This document shows positions 13,336-22,000 of a stretch of DNA of 42,355 bases, piece by piece (position 1 is the stretch's first letter; every line of letters starts with the position of its first letter). The notes beneath the pieces were generated by a model, which saw only the letters and a program-made list of their open reading frames with translations, had not been told where the DNA came from and searched no databases. The position numbers were made by a program, and so were the translations under genes. The DNA lies in IMG/VR virus record IMGVR_UViG_3300031951_000385, positions 1 through 42,355 of that record; one strand, given 5' to 3'. This stretch comes from a virus.

Positions 13336-13955
13336 AACAGACAACAATTCAAATCTATGTTGAAGAGGCTATTTGTGGCGCAACAGTATTCGCTACATCA
13401 CGCCGGACTAAATGGAGTGAGTATGGAGAAGCGATAAGCCTGCCTCTTCCAGAAGAAGAGAAGGCGTGGAAACTCATTGCTGGTGAGAATGCACAATGGG
13501 AAATTGGTAAATCCATTGAACCCAAAGAAGGGGAATTTGACGAATCGGAATGGTATAAAAACCTTTCCGAGCGCATCGAACGAGTTTGCGGAAATCGCAA
13601 ATTCAAATCCAAAGTGCGTGTCATTGATCGAGTCTCACAAGGTTATGCAGTCAAATGGTCAGTTACATTCTACTGGAATAAACCAACGGAAACTCCAAGC
13701 AAAGACACGCATGGAGTTTGGACTCTGAAAGAATACAAAGGCACTGCTCGGCGCGGAAAAGTCATAGATCAATTCGATGGCATCCTTGAATGCCTTGGAG
13801 ATGATCTTTACTGGAGACTTCCAGATGGTGAAGTTCCAGAAGGCTACGATGCGTTTCCAGACTACAATTCAGTCATCGTTTGCCAAACAATCGCAGAAGA
13901 AAAAGAAAACCCCATTTGGTGGGAATTTAAATTCAAACCTAAAAAGAAATCATAA
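13332..13955 (+). CDS. hypothetical protein
   Basis: A 207-aa protein, beta-rich, with many Trp and charged residues and no signal peptide or membrane segment. No family recognised. It is followed after 3 nt by the SNF2-like helicase, so a partner role is possible but unsupported. Confidence 0.65.
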   Translation: MKQTTIQIYVEEAICGATVFATSRRTKWSEYGEAISLPLPEEEKAWKLIAGENAQWEIGKSIEPKEGEFDESEWYKNLSERIERVCGNRKFKSKVRVIDRVSQGYAVKWSVTFYWNKPTETPSKDTHGVWTLKEYKGTARRGKVIDQFDGILECLGDDLYWRLPDGEVPEGYDAFPDYNSVIVCQTIAEEKENPIWWEFKFKPKKKS

Positions 13956-13958
13956 AAA

Positions 13959-15569
13959 ATGAACCTTCAAGCATTACTTGATACAGTTGACTTCAGTCAG
14001 CCAATGCGACTCCAGACCAAGCGTGGGTTGCGCCTTCTTCGGAAGGCGTCTCCCACTAAGGAGTTCTGGGAAATCTACAGGTCAGACAAGGAAGTGTTCT
14101 CATCCGAACTTCGGAAGCTAGGGATTCAAGTATCAGAATTCCGTGGTAATTGGGAACTTTCATGGTGGTCGAAGGATGATCTTTCCTTCCCTCCTATCCA
14201 TGACTTCTCTATCTCAGAGCAAAATGATGAGCCTATCGTTTACGATATGCCTCCTCTTTTTTGTCCAGATAACCTGTTTGAATACCAGACTACATCTGTT
14301 CAGCTTGGTCTTCGCTCGATGATGAAGTATAACCGCGCTCTTCTCGGTCATGGCACAGGCATGGGCAAGACGGCAATCGCTCTTGCTATCGCCCGTGAGC
14401 GTGGCCGTAAGGTCGCAGTCATCTGTCCAAAGCCAATCGTCACAGACTGGCATAGGATGGCGAAATACCTCGGCGTAGAAACGCATGAAGTATGTGGATG
14501 GGAATGGGTCAAGACTGGTAAGTCTAACATTGGTCGCTGGACAGATGATAAGAAGAAGGAATTCAAATATCTTCTGCCTCCAGATGTTGATCTCATCTTC
14601 GACGAGGTTCATCGCGGCAAAGGAATGGGAACACAGAACGCATACCTAGTTAGGGATGCAGTTGTTCAGAATGTCCCTTCCCTAGCATTATCGGCAACGA
14701 TAGCAGATGATCCTACCAAAATGTGGGCCATCGGCCAGTTCCTTGGCTTACACAGAGGTAGTGACTACTATCCCTTCCTGCACAGGAATGGGTGCGTAAA
14801 GACCCAATGGGGAATGCAGTTCCGTGGTGGAATGAAAGTCCTTCGTTCTCTTCACAAGAACATATTCCCTGATCGCGGTAATCGTCTCAAACCATCTGAT
14901 GTCGGTGATGCATTTCCAGAGACGCTCATCCATGCCAGAGCATTCGACATGGATAGTGCCAAGGAAATCGCTACCGAATACGACAAGCTACTGACTCGCA
15001 TCGAGGAACTGCGTATGCAGGAAAACTTCGCGGCCAATGTCCTAGCAGAGCAAACCAGAGCAAGACAAGCTATCGAGCTTCTCAAGGCTCCAGCGGTTTG
15101 TTCTCTTGCCAAGGACTTGATCGAGGAAGGCAACTCTGTCTTCATCGCAGTCAACTATGTCGAGACACTAAAGTTCATGCAGGAGGAACTCAAGACCAAA
15201 TGCACGATCCAAGGTGGTCAGAACGAACTCGTTCGCCGTGGCAATATCGATTCATTCCAGAACGATAAAGCCAGAGTAATCATAGGAATTATCCAAGCCT
15301 GCCGTGAAGGTCTTAACCTCCATGACTTGAATGGTGATCATCCTCGCGTTGCTCTCATCATGCCTACCTATTCAGTCTTCGATCTCAAGCAAGTCTTGGG
15401 TCGAGTTCACCGAGCAGGTGGTAAATCAAAATCAATCCAATACCTAGTCTACGCCGCTGGCGTTGATCTAGAAGAGGACATCTGCAATTCACTAGACAAG
15501 AAACTGAAACAAATGGATCAACTGATGGATGGAGAAGTAGACGCTTCCATCTCTCTAGTTGCCAAATAA
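13959..15569 (+). CDS. SNF2-like superfamily 2 helicase
   Basis: A 536-aa protein. Residues about 105-290 form the first RecA-like domain: Q-region LFEYQTTSVQLGL, Walker A GTGMGKTAIALA (about 131-142), CPKPIVTDW, DEVH box (about 215) and LSATI (motif III). The second domain has FIAVNYVET, VIIGIIQACREGLNLHD and motif VI VLGRVHRAGGKSKSI (about 475-489). It is an ATP-driven DNA translocase or remodeller, likely in phage replication or recombination. It is the last gene of the cassette region and ends at a strong terminator. Two weak palindrome variants (14233 and 14688) lie inside. Confidence 0.88.
   Translation: MNLQALLDTVDFSQPMRLQTKRGLRLLRKASPTKEFWEIYRSDKEVFSSELRKLGIQVSEFRGNWELSWWSKDDLSFPPIHDFSISEQNDEPIVYDMPPLFCPDNLFEYQTTSVQLGLRSMMKYNRALLGHGTGMGKTAIALAIARERGRKVAVICPKPIVTDWHRMAKYLGVETHEVCGWEWVKTGKSNIGRWTDDKKKEFKYLLPPDVDLIFDEVHRGKGMGTQNAYLVRDAVVQNVPSLALSATIADDPTKMWAIGQFLGLHRGSDYYPFLHRNGCVKTQWGMQFRGGMKVLRSLHKNIFPDRGNRLKPSDVGDAFPETLIHARAFDMDSAKEIATEYDKLLTRIEELRMQENFAANVLAEQTRARQAIELLKAPAVCSLAKDLIEEGNSVFIAVNYVETLKFMQEELKTKCTIQGGQNELVRRGNIDSFQNDKARVIIGIIQACREGLNLHDLNGDHPRVALIMPTYSVFDLKQVLGRVHRAGGKSKSIQYLVYAAGVDLEEDICNSLDKKLKQMDQLMDGEVDASISLVAK
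14233..14248. repeat. weak palindrome variant
   Basis: CTATCGTTTACGATAT: arms TATCGT and CGATA kept, one central change. Inside the helicase gene. Confidence 0.4.
14688..14703. repeat. weak palindrome variant
   Basis: TTATCGGCAACGATAG, three substitutions. It falls on the conserved helicase motif III codons, so chance is possible. Confidence 0.3.
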
Positions 15570-15574
15570 GAAAC

Positions 15575-15616
15575 GGGGCAGATTCACAGGTTAATTCCTG
15601 CGGTCTGCCCCTTTTT
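15575..15616 (+). terminator. bidirectional terminator between convergent operons
   Basis: GGGGCAGA (15575-15582) pairs with TCTGCCCC (15604-15611), with an inner CAGG-TTAATT-CCTG hairpin, then TTTTTCTTTT. On the minus strand it is followed by GTTTCTTATTT. The inner GGTTAATTCCT also occurs in leader hairpin B at 469-479. Confidence 0.9.
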
Positions 15617-15622
15617 CTTTTC

Positions 15623-15877
15623 TTATTCCTCCTTCTTTTCGTCGGGTGGTCGGCGTTCCATACCAACTCGGTAGTGCATGAACGCTAGGCCAAGATACTT
15701 GATCGCTTCCGATCCTTCTTGGTATCGCGCCCCTGTCCTCACTACCATCTGAGCGAGGAGGTTTGCCGTGCTGGCGAAGGCGTGAATTGCTTCATCCTTC
15801 TTTTCATCATTCGTTGTTGGGAACGAGAAGATCGTTTTAAGACTCTCGTTCAGTTCATTTGCTGGGTTGTTTTCCAT
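15623..15877 (-). CDS. hypothetical protein
   Basis: An 84-aa helical protein started at the ATG at 15877, which follows a good Shine-Dalgarno (GAGAGGAG) inside the end of the upstream gene. The longer frame from 15907 would begin within that gene and is rejected. The C-terminus is charged. Last gene of the minus operon; unknown function. Confidence 0.7.
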   Translation of the reverse strand: MENNPANELNESLKTIFSFPTTNDEKKDEAIHAFASTANLLAQMVVRTGARYQEGSEAIKYLGLAFMHYRVGMERRPPDEKKEE

Positions 15878-15879
15878 AA

Positions 15880-16851
15880 TTATTCTCCTCTCAAAAACTG
15901 CATCCACTCATTCTCCGCTGGATCAAACCAAGTTTTGCCTTGCAAGTCGATGAGTAATTGGTGTTCCTCAACTTCATCTGGAACTTGAGATACAACTTCA
16001 GAGTTAGACCAGTTCTCCACATTCAGAATGAGATAGCGGTGTGGTAGTGGTTTCATCTTGTCATCCTTGCCTTGAGCTTCACGGACTTTGCCGCGAACCT
16101 CTTGGCTAGATAGTTTCTCTGCCTTCGCGCATTCAAGTAGCTTCTGCATCTTGTCCTTGGACAGGTCGGCTGTAGCTACTTCAAGGTGGACTGTGAATGG
16201 AAGCATAGGGTCACGGGATTCGTGGCCCAAGACTCGGCAGGTGCGAGCGTAGTTGCTGACTGTGCTGTAGCTCTTCTTGAACTGGGCGCACAATTGATTA
16301 ACTACATTCTCATGGCCGGCATCTTCAAGTGCAACAACTGCATCACCGATGATCCATTGGCTTCCGCTTTCCAGAGTAAGACCGAAAGCAAATGCTTTGA
16401 CCCAGTCTTTAGCTTCTACATTACCTTTAGGGACGCAGCGTGTCATGCCGCCAAGGTCGAACTTCTGCGTGAAGGATGAGAGATCAAGACCCTCAGTCAC
16501 AGAGTTGACTAGCTCAAGGCTTTCATTCTCTGGATCAACTTCATTCTCTGTATCAAATACCTCAACATTATCGTTAACGATAGTCTCGGTGTTCTTGGAT
16601 TCAACAAGGTCAACGGCAGTCTCGTAGTCGAAGGCCAGCTTCTCGTAGAGTTCCGCGACCTCGTCGGCCACATTGTCTTCCAAGTATTGGTTCTTCTTTA
16701 CTTTGTCCCAAACTTTCTTGATCAAGGCATCTGTCATAGTGATCCCCTTCCACTCTTGTTGAGCAAAGGTTAACATCTGCTTGAGATAGTTGGCTTCGTT
16801 GACGAGTTGTCCCTCGTTGAGAGGGCTGAATAGTTCTAGTTTTTGTTTCAT
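15880..16851 (-). CDS. HTH protein, ParB/KorB-like DNA-binding candidate
   Basis: A 323-aa protein. The middle holds WIIGDAVVALEDAG followed by QFKKSYSTVSNYARTC, a helix-turn-helix, then a helical region PFTVHLEVATADLSKDKMQ and LSSQEVRGKVRE. This order (HTH, x-x-H-x-x-V, S-x-x-E-R) resembles the DNA-binding part of ParB/KorB-type and phage replication-associated HTH proteins. The N-terminus (about 1-150) is acidic and helical; the C-terminus is unassigned. A palindrome copy lies in its N-terminal coding part. It could act on such sites, but no direct evidence exists. Confidence 0.55.
   Translation of the reverse strand: MKQKLELFSPLNEGQLVNEANYLKQMLTFAQQEWKGITMTDALIKKVWDKVKKNQYLEDNVADEVAELYEKLAFDYETAVDLVESKNTETIVNDNVEVFDTENEVDPENESLELVNSVTEGLDLSSFTQKFDLGGMTRCVPKGNVEAKDWVKAFAFGLTLESGSQWIIGDAVVALEDAGHENVVNQLCAQFKKSYSTVSNYARTCRVLGHESRDPMLPFTVHLEVATADLSKDKMQKLLECAKAEKLSSQEVRGKVREAQGKDDKMKPLPHRYLILNVENWSNSEVVSQVPDEVEEHQLLIDLQGKTWFDPAENEWMQFLRGE
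16568..16583. repeat. dispersed palindrome, intragenic in HTH gene
   Basis: TTATCGTTAACGATAG, one edge substitution. It is read on the minus strand as Ile-Val-Asn-Asp-Asn in the acidic N-terminal part of the HTH protein. Confidence 0.85.
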
Positions 16852-17078
16852 GTGTTTATTGTGAATTTCATTAATGCTATGAGGACATTTCCTCTTGGTT
16901 GAACGCTGTAATCTTTTTCCAATGCAAGCCAGCGACTCACTTGCACGGCTCCGCTTCTTCCCTCTGAAATCTTTTCTCCATCGGGAAGGTAGCGGTTGAG
17001 GATGCGAGGCATATCCTTTATCAGAATACCCTCGATCCTCATGCGTTCTAAGACGCGCTCTATGACTTCATTTACCAC
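16848..17078 (-). CDS. small HTH-like protein
   Basis: A 76-aa protein with a GTG start overlapping the SSB-like stop by 7 nt; AGGA lies upstream at usable distance. The segment GAVQVSRWLALEKDYSVQPR followed by GNVLIALMKF resembles the recognition helix and last helix of Cro/CI-type HTH domains. It overlaps the next gene by 4 nt. A small regulator is plausible, and it is another candidate reader of the palindrome. Confidence 0.5.
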   Translation of the reverse strand: MVNEVIERVLERMRIEGILIKDMPRILNRYLPDGEKISEGRSGAVQVSRWLALEKDYSVQPRGNVLIALMKFTINT

Positions 17079-17869
17079 GGGATGTCATCCTGCACTTCTT
17101 CAAGTGGGCCGTCTAAATTAAGGTCGATTCCAGCTTGCTCGACACACTTGGAGAATGGGCATTCAAACCCCTTCTCTAGGTAGTGTTGAAACAACTTAGT
17201 CAAGGCAGGCTTGCCGACTGATCCCAAGGTTTTACCCTTCATCGAACCAGATGGAACGATTGCCGCGCCCCAGTCTTTAGGATCACAGACAGGAGCGGCA
17301 GGCTCGGACGCTACAGAGTAGACGATACCCTTCCTGTTGGATTCAATGAAGACTGACGCCACATAAGAGCGAAGAGTCTCTTCATCTGTAGCCCTGCCAG
17401 CGTAGGCATGGCGGACTAACCCATCGATGTAGAGATGCATCTCAACAATCTTATCAATGGCACTCTTGGGATCGCCAAACTCAGTCGGGCGTGTCTCGCG
17501 TGTCACACGGGGAGGTTCCTCGCTTTGTCCTTCGATCTCTACCTTGCCAGACCCAGTCACCTTGATGACATCGCGGTCAACATGACCATTCTTGCCATCG
17601 TAAGATTCATGGTCGAGAGTAACGCCATTCAGCCCATGCTTACTGCGGACTGATGAGAGGGCAATCACTCGGCCCTTCAAGGATTCTGGCTGAGTGTTAT
17701 TCCAGAACGACAGGCCGTAGGTTGTGCCGTCGATCTCGATCTCCCCACCTTGCTTAGTGAATTCGCCTTTAGGCCCGTTGAAGGTCTTGGCTTCCCATAG
17801 CTTCGTTACTTTACCAGTAACGCGCTTGATGATGTCTTTCTGTTCGATTCCGTCTAGTTGCTTACTCAT
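17072..17869 (-). CDS. ssDNA-binding protein-like
   Basis: A 265-aa protein started at the ATG within the end of the nuclease gene (8-nt overlap); the longer frame from 17950 overlaps that gene extensively. The N-terminal 100 residues are strand-rich (VTGKVTKLWEAKTF, GGEIEIDGTTYGLSFWN, GRVIALSSVRSKHG) and fit an OB fold. The C-terminus LEEVQDDIPW is an acidic tail with a tip like the DDIPF of bacterial SSB, which recruits replication partners. The middle is helical. Adjacent to a RecB-like nuclease, it probably coats ssDNA in recombination or replication. The OB assignment is by pattern. Confidence 0.6.
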   Translation of the reverse strand: MSKQLDGIEQKDIIKRVTGKVTKLWEAKTFNGPKGEFTKQGGEIEIDGTTYGLSFWNNTQPESLKGRVIALSSVRSKHGLNGVTLDHESYDGKNGHVDRDVIKVTGSGKVEIEGQSEEPPRVTRETRPTEFGDPKSAIDKIVEMHLYIDGLVRHAYAGRATDEETLRSYVASVFIESNRKGIVYSVASEPAAPVCDPKDWGAAIVPSGSMKGKTLGSVGKPALTKLFQHYLEKGFECPFSKCVEQAGIDLNLDGPLEEVQDDIPW

Positions 17870-18731
17870 GTGTTTGGTATTTGGTTTTGTAGTAGTGGCA
17901 GAATGGTGCGACAGAGCAGAACCGCTCGCATCGTATGTCACCACCCGCACGGGTTTCTATGCTATGCTTTGCTCCGTAGGATGGAAGAAGATTCTGTGCT
18001 TCCTCCATCGTGGAACAAACTTTTACTGCTCGCTTTCCACCATCTTTCTTGATGGCAAAGGTATCTGCTTTAGCCCACCGCTCTTCGGGTGAGCATTCTG
18101 TAATGTCATCGTCGAGCTTCTTGCCTGCGGCTTGATGCAAGGCGACTCGCTCAGTAGCGTAAGCGATGCACTCTGCTTCACTCCACAATGGGATGTCAAC
18201 GATGTGGACTGCACATTGAGGGTAATCTTTGTCAAACTCAGCCTTGCTCGACTGCCAGTCACGAAGGATGGCAACGATCTGACCTTTCTTGACTTCATAC
18301 CCATAGCCTCTCCAGAGCATGGCATTCAAGTTGATCTGCGCTTCCCACTCAGACTTGGTTCCAAGCATGAATGAGAAGACAGATGTCACCTTGAAGTCGG
18401 AGATGGTCTGACTCTCAGTCTCGTAGAGATCAGTCTGACCAGAGATAGTCCAGTCATTGATGCCCATGTAGAGTCGGCGTTCTGTCTGCTCTGTCTCGCC
18501 GCCTGCTAGTTCAAGGACTTTGTGGACTGACTGACCAAGTAGAGTCCAGACCCTGTCGGATGCGTCCTCTGTGATCTCTTCCCCATGCCGCTTGCGAAGC
18601 TGGAAGATTTTAGGTGGGCCGATCAAGCTAGTCACCGAGATGTCGAATGGCTTCGCCCCCGGTGTGTATCCATCATGGCTCAACGCACGAAACATTGGGG
18701 CTGGTAGCCCGTGATTGTTTGTGATCTTCAT
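17862..18731 (-). CDS. RecB/Cas4-like PD-(D/E)XK exonuclease
   Basis: A 289-aa protein. Nuclease motifs are LGQSVHKVLE (His70), SGQTDLYE (Asp101), ISDFKVTS (Asp112, Lys114) and EAQINLNAML (Gln132), the order seen in the RecB/Cas4 family (PF12705-like). Three C-terminal cysteines (268, 272 and 278) resemble the iron-sulfur Cys group of Cas4/AddB-type nucleases, but no fourth N-terminal Cys is obvious. It likely resects DNA ends for recombination together with the neighbouring SSB-like protein. The start overlaps the preceding stop by 4 nt. Confidence 0.82.
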   Translation of the reverse strand: MKITNNHGLPAPMFRALSHDGYTPGAKPFDISVTSLIGPPKIFQLRKRHGEEITEDASDRVWTLLGQSVHKVLELAGGETEQTERRLYMGINDWTISGQTDLYETESQTISDFKVTSVFSFMLGTKSEWEAQINLNAMLWRGYGYEVKKGQIVAILRDWQSSKAEFDKDYPQCAVHIVDIPLWSEAECIAYATERVALHQAAGKKLDDDITECSPEERWAKADTFAIKKDGGKRAVKVCSTMEEAQNLLPSYGAKHSIETRAGGDIRCERFCSVAPFCHYYKTKYQTHE

Positions 18732-18922
18732 TTGGCTTCGTATGTAGCAGAGATGATCTCGGCAACTCCACGGAGGTGCTTGGCGATCTTCTGAACTTCA
18801 TCACCAGACTTCAGTTCCCCCAATGCAAAGGTTCCAGCATTTGCTGTAGCCTCTACAAGGCGAAGGAAGATGTCGTCTTGGATGTTGTTTGTTTTGACTG
18901 CGGGTTTTTTTGGTTCGCTCAT
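18728..18922 (-). CDS. small protein, first gene of minus operon
   Basis: A 64-aa helical protein with no recognised domain. The start lies about 3 nt behind the predicted transcription start of the promoter at 18932-18959, so the message may be leaderless. It overlaps the nuclease gene by 4 nt. Confidence 0.65.
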   Translation of the reverse strand: MSEPKKPAVKTNNIQDDIFLRLVEATANAGTFALGELKSGDEVQKIAKHLRGVAEIISATYEAK

Positions 18923-18931
18923 AGGAATACC

Positions 18932-18959
18932 AAGATAACACTTCTGTTGTTTCTGTCAA
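18932..18959 (-). promoter_or_regulatory. promoter of the recombination operon
   Basis: On the minus strand TTGACA (18959-18954), a 16-nt spacer, TATCTT (18937-18932). A palindrome lies 12 bp upstream of the -35 box. Confidence 0.75.
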
Positions 18960-18970
18960 TAGTTTTATTT

Positions 18971-18986
18971 CTATCGTTAACGATAA
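18971..18986. repeat. dispersed palindrome upstream of promoter
   Basis: CTATCGTTAACGATAA, one edge substitution, placed between the late-operon terminator and the minus promoter at 18954. Confidence 0.9.
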
Positions 18987-19021
18987 AAGAAAAAGAGGGG
19001 CCGATTACTCAGCCCCCCTCT
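18986..19021 (-). terminator. terminator of the late structural operon
   Basis: Read on the minus strand: a GAGGGGGGC stem, loop TGAGTAATCG, GCCCCTC, then TTTTTCTTTT. It ends the long minus operon about 60 nt after the giant gene. Confidence 0.85.
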
Positions 19022-19082
19022 CACGAAACGAACACATGAAAACACCGACAACCAGAGTCGGTTCAACAAGGATACTCAGACA

Positions 19083-22000
19083 TTACTCCAAGTCAACTTC
19101 AATTCCTTTTTCAAATTCCAGATCCGCTTTCACAGACCTTCTGATCTGACCAATATTATTTGACAGGAATTCTTGAGCTTCATCATTAGGAAGATCATTG
19201 AGAGTTTCTTCGTTGTCGATGATCCACTCTTTCATCAACGGGCCTGCGATGCCAACGAACTCTCTCTGCTCGGCCTTGCTCATTTTAATATCATTGCTCC
19301 ACTTCAAACTTCCCTGCCACTTTGGAGGAGTAAGAGCGTTGCGATACATGATCTCAAATGCTGGGTCAGGAGTCTCAGATGAAGCAATACGGGCGACCAA
19401 TGACAATGCTCTGCGCCCCGGCCCGTTCTCTTCAATGATTGAATTGTATCGAGCAGGGTCACCAAAGTATCCTAGCTTCTTATCTAGGAATGCAGAACTT
19501 CCGGGGAATTCTTTTAATAGGTTTGTCACATAGACATCACCTTCCAGCTTCTCATCCGTTAGCATCTTCTGCATATCGCGCATGACGCCGGGAACTGCGA
19601 GACGAGAAATGATGTTAGTTGCGATGTTCTTACCAGCCGCTGGGATGTCTTGAGCTTCCTTGAGTTCGATCAGATCAGCAACACCAGTCAAGAATGATTG
19701 GTCTAGTGCAGCTACAAACCCAATAGCAAATGGAGCTACTGCTACAGTAATAGCAACCTCGACTGCATCGAGAGGAGTCTTCTCTTTCTTCTTCTCAAAC
19801 CTATCGTAGAACTCTGCAAGCATCGATCCAGTAGCGAGAGGAATGACGAGAGGAGTGTAAAGGTAGGATACATACTTATCTCCAACACGGATTGAGTAAG
19901 GAACTCCACCATTCTCTTTCCAGATTTTATTCTGCTCTGGGTCGGCTGGGCCAGTTGCGTAGAACTGGACGGGAGGACGCTCTTTCTGATCCTCATCATC
20001 ACCGCCAGTAAGCGCGGCAATGATTACAGGAACTGCCATAGCTGCGAATCCAATAGCTGACTTGATAGCAATATCAGCAGCCTTTTCTTCACGGCCCATG
20101 ATAAATGGACTCTTGAGAGCGGATGGTTTCAATTCAATCTTTCCTCTAAGTAGAGGAGAAAGTTTCACATTCGCCGCAAGACGAGCAATACCTACAGTCG
20201 GAAGGTAGTTAAGATTCTCGTTCAACACATTCGCAACGACATTGGAGAATGGAATGAACAACTGAGTAATCGGGCTGACTTGCAATAGCTTGTTAGCTAG
20301 GGATGCAATCGATCCAACCACCCCTACTGGAGTCTGTGAATAGATAGTCTCTAAGGCATCTTGCTCTGCCTTCAATCGATTATCTTCATCCAGTCTCTGC
20401 TGTGAATAGATTTCGTTAGCTCGGATGATGATCTCACGATTCTTCTCTTTGCCTTTGCTCTTGGAACTAGCGAGTTCCCTGATCGCTTGCTCCTTGGCTT
20501 GGTTGTATTGATCCTGTTGGAATGGAGCCGCACCAAAGGATGCCGCCCTTACTTCGTATGCGACTTCCCGCATGAATGAATCCGTAGCCCTCATCGTCCT
20601 CATCAATCCCCTTGGACTGATCGTAGCGAGTATAGCGTTTAACCATGCTGGAGAAGAATCAATCTTCCCATCACCAAAAGTAATAATATTGTAAACCCAC
20701 TTCGGAGTATTATTTGGATTAGCACCCTCAATAAGATTCGTCTTTGGATACTTCATCATCTTCTCATCTTGGATGCCTGATGGATTCAGACCTGTCTGCA
20801 TTGTGTATGCAAACGCATTCCTAGATGGGGCTTCTTTTCTGATAGTAGCATTGTAAAGCGCACGAAGCATTGGCCCAGTCGATTTACCTTTGGTATACAC
20901 AGACCAGACTGCCATGTTTCCAAGCAAGTTGAATGTGCTTCCAAGGAAGTTAACAACTTGAGTTCCAGCTTGTGAAAGCAAAGCAAAATACCAATAGCTA
21001 GAGAAGTAATCTCTGGCTGAGAATACTTGGTTTTCCAACATGAACCTTCCAAGTTTCTGCTCTTCGATAGAGCGAGTCACACCCTCTGGTAGTGCAGAGA
21101 TTCGATCTCCCCACTCACGGAGTTGGTTGGCTAACTCTGGATTCCATTCAAGGTATCCCTTACCAAAGTCATGAGTCTGTCGGAAGGCTTCGTAGACTCC
21201 GAACTCATCCAACTGACCCATGTTTGCCATCTCGATCAGCCTCTGGATGACTGTCCTCTGGTTGGCTTTCGCCTTGATCTTGTTGTTGGCTAGAGTTTCC
21301 TGCGCCCTCTTGATTGCCTGCTGTAAGTTATCACTCTTCTGGGCTTGGATAGCTTTCGCCATCTGCTCTTCGATATACTTTGAGAGTTCCTGTGAGGTAG
21401 CATCATCGAAGCCAAGTTCAGTAATGATCAGTTCGTTGAGCTTATCAAGGAATGCGCGCTGATCTGTAGCGGCTAGTTTCGTAAGACCCTTTAGAGTCTT
21501 TGCCAGCTGGAACCTATCTTCGGCAGTAGCGACCTTCTTCATCGCTTCCTTCTCAATCGTTCCGCCGATGATCCTGCCAGTCTCTTTGCTGATCTCAAAC
21601 CCAAGACTCTTCTTCACTTTCTTGGCTGTCTCGTTATCTAGGTAGGTCTGGACATCATCAACGAACTTATCAATCTGCTCGTTGGTTGCTCCGATGTTGG
21701 AGAGTTCTGCGCGGATGTGTGCCTTAACGGCAGACTGGGCCGCTGACCTGTTCTCTCCGATGTAGGTGATCAGATCATTAAACTTATAGTCAAGGAAGTC
21801 AGCAGAGTCTTTGATCGCTTGATTCCGCATGGCCTCACTCCATTGCCTGTCACCAAGCATGGAGAATAGTTCCTTGTAGTCGTTCTCAAATTGAGCCTTG
21901 TCTTGATACAGGCTACCGATCTTGGTCTTTAGCTCCGCAATGAATTGCTTGTAGGCTTTATCGTTACCGATAACTGACTTCACTTGGGCCAAGTATTTTC

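Noticed and set aside
15572-15616. GGTTAATTCCT shared by the terminator and the leader hairpin at 469-479 as a mobile repeat
   Set aside because: Only about 11 bp are shared and both are loop sequences of terminators; too short to call a repeat family.
19036-19149. 37-aa plus-strand frame after an A-rich leader similar to those of E1-E5, with a small CCGAC/GTCGG hairpin
   Set aside because: It lies mostly antisense to the end of the giant gene and behind a terminator, and no promoter is seen. It may be a relic of an E-like element.
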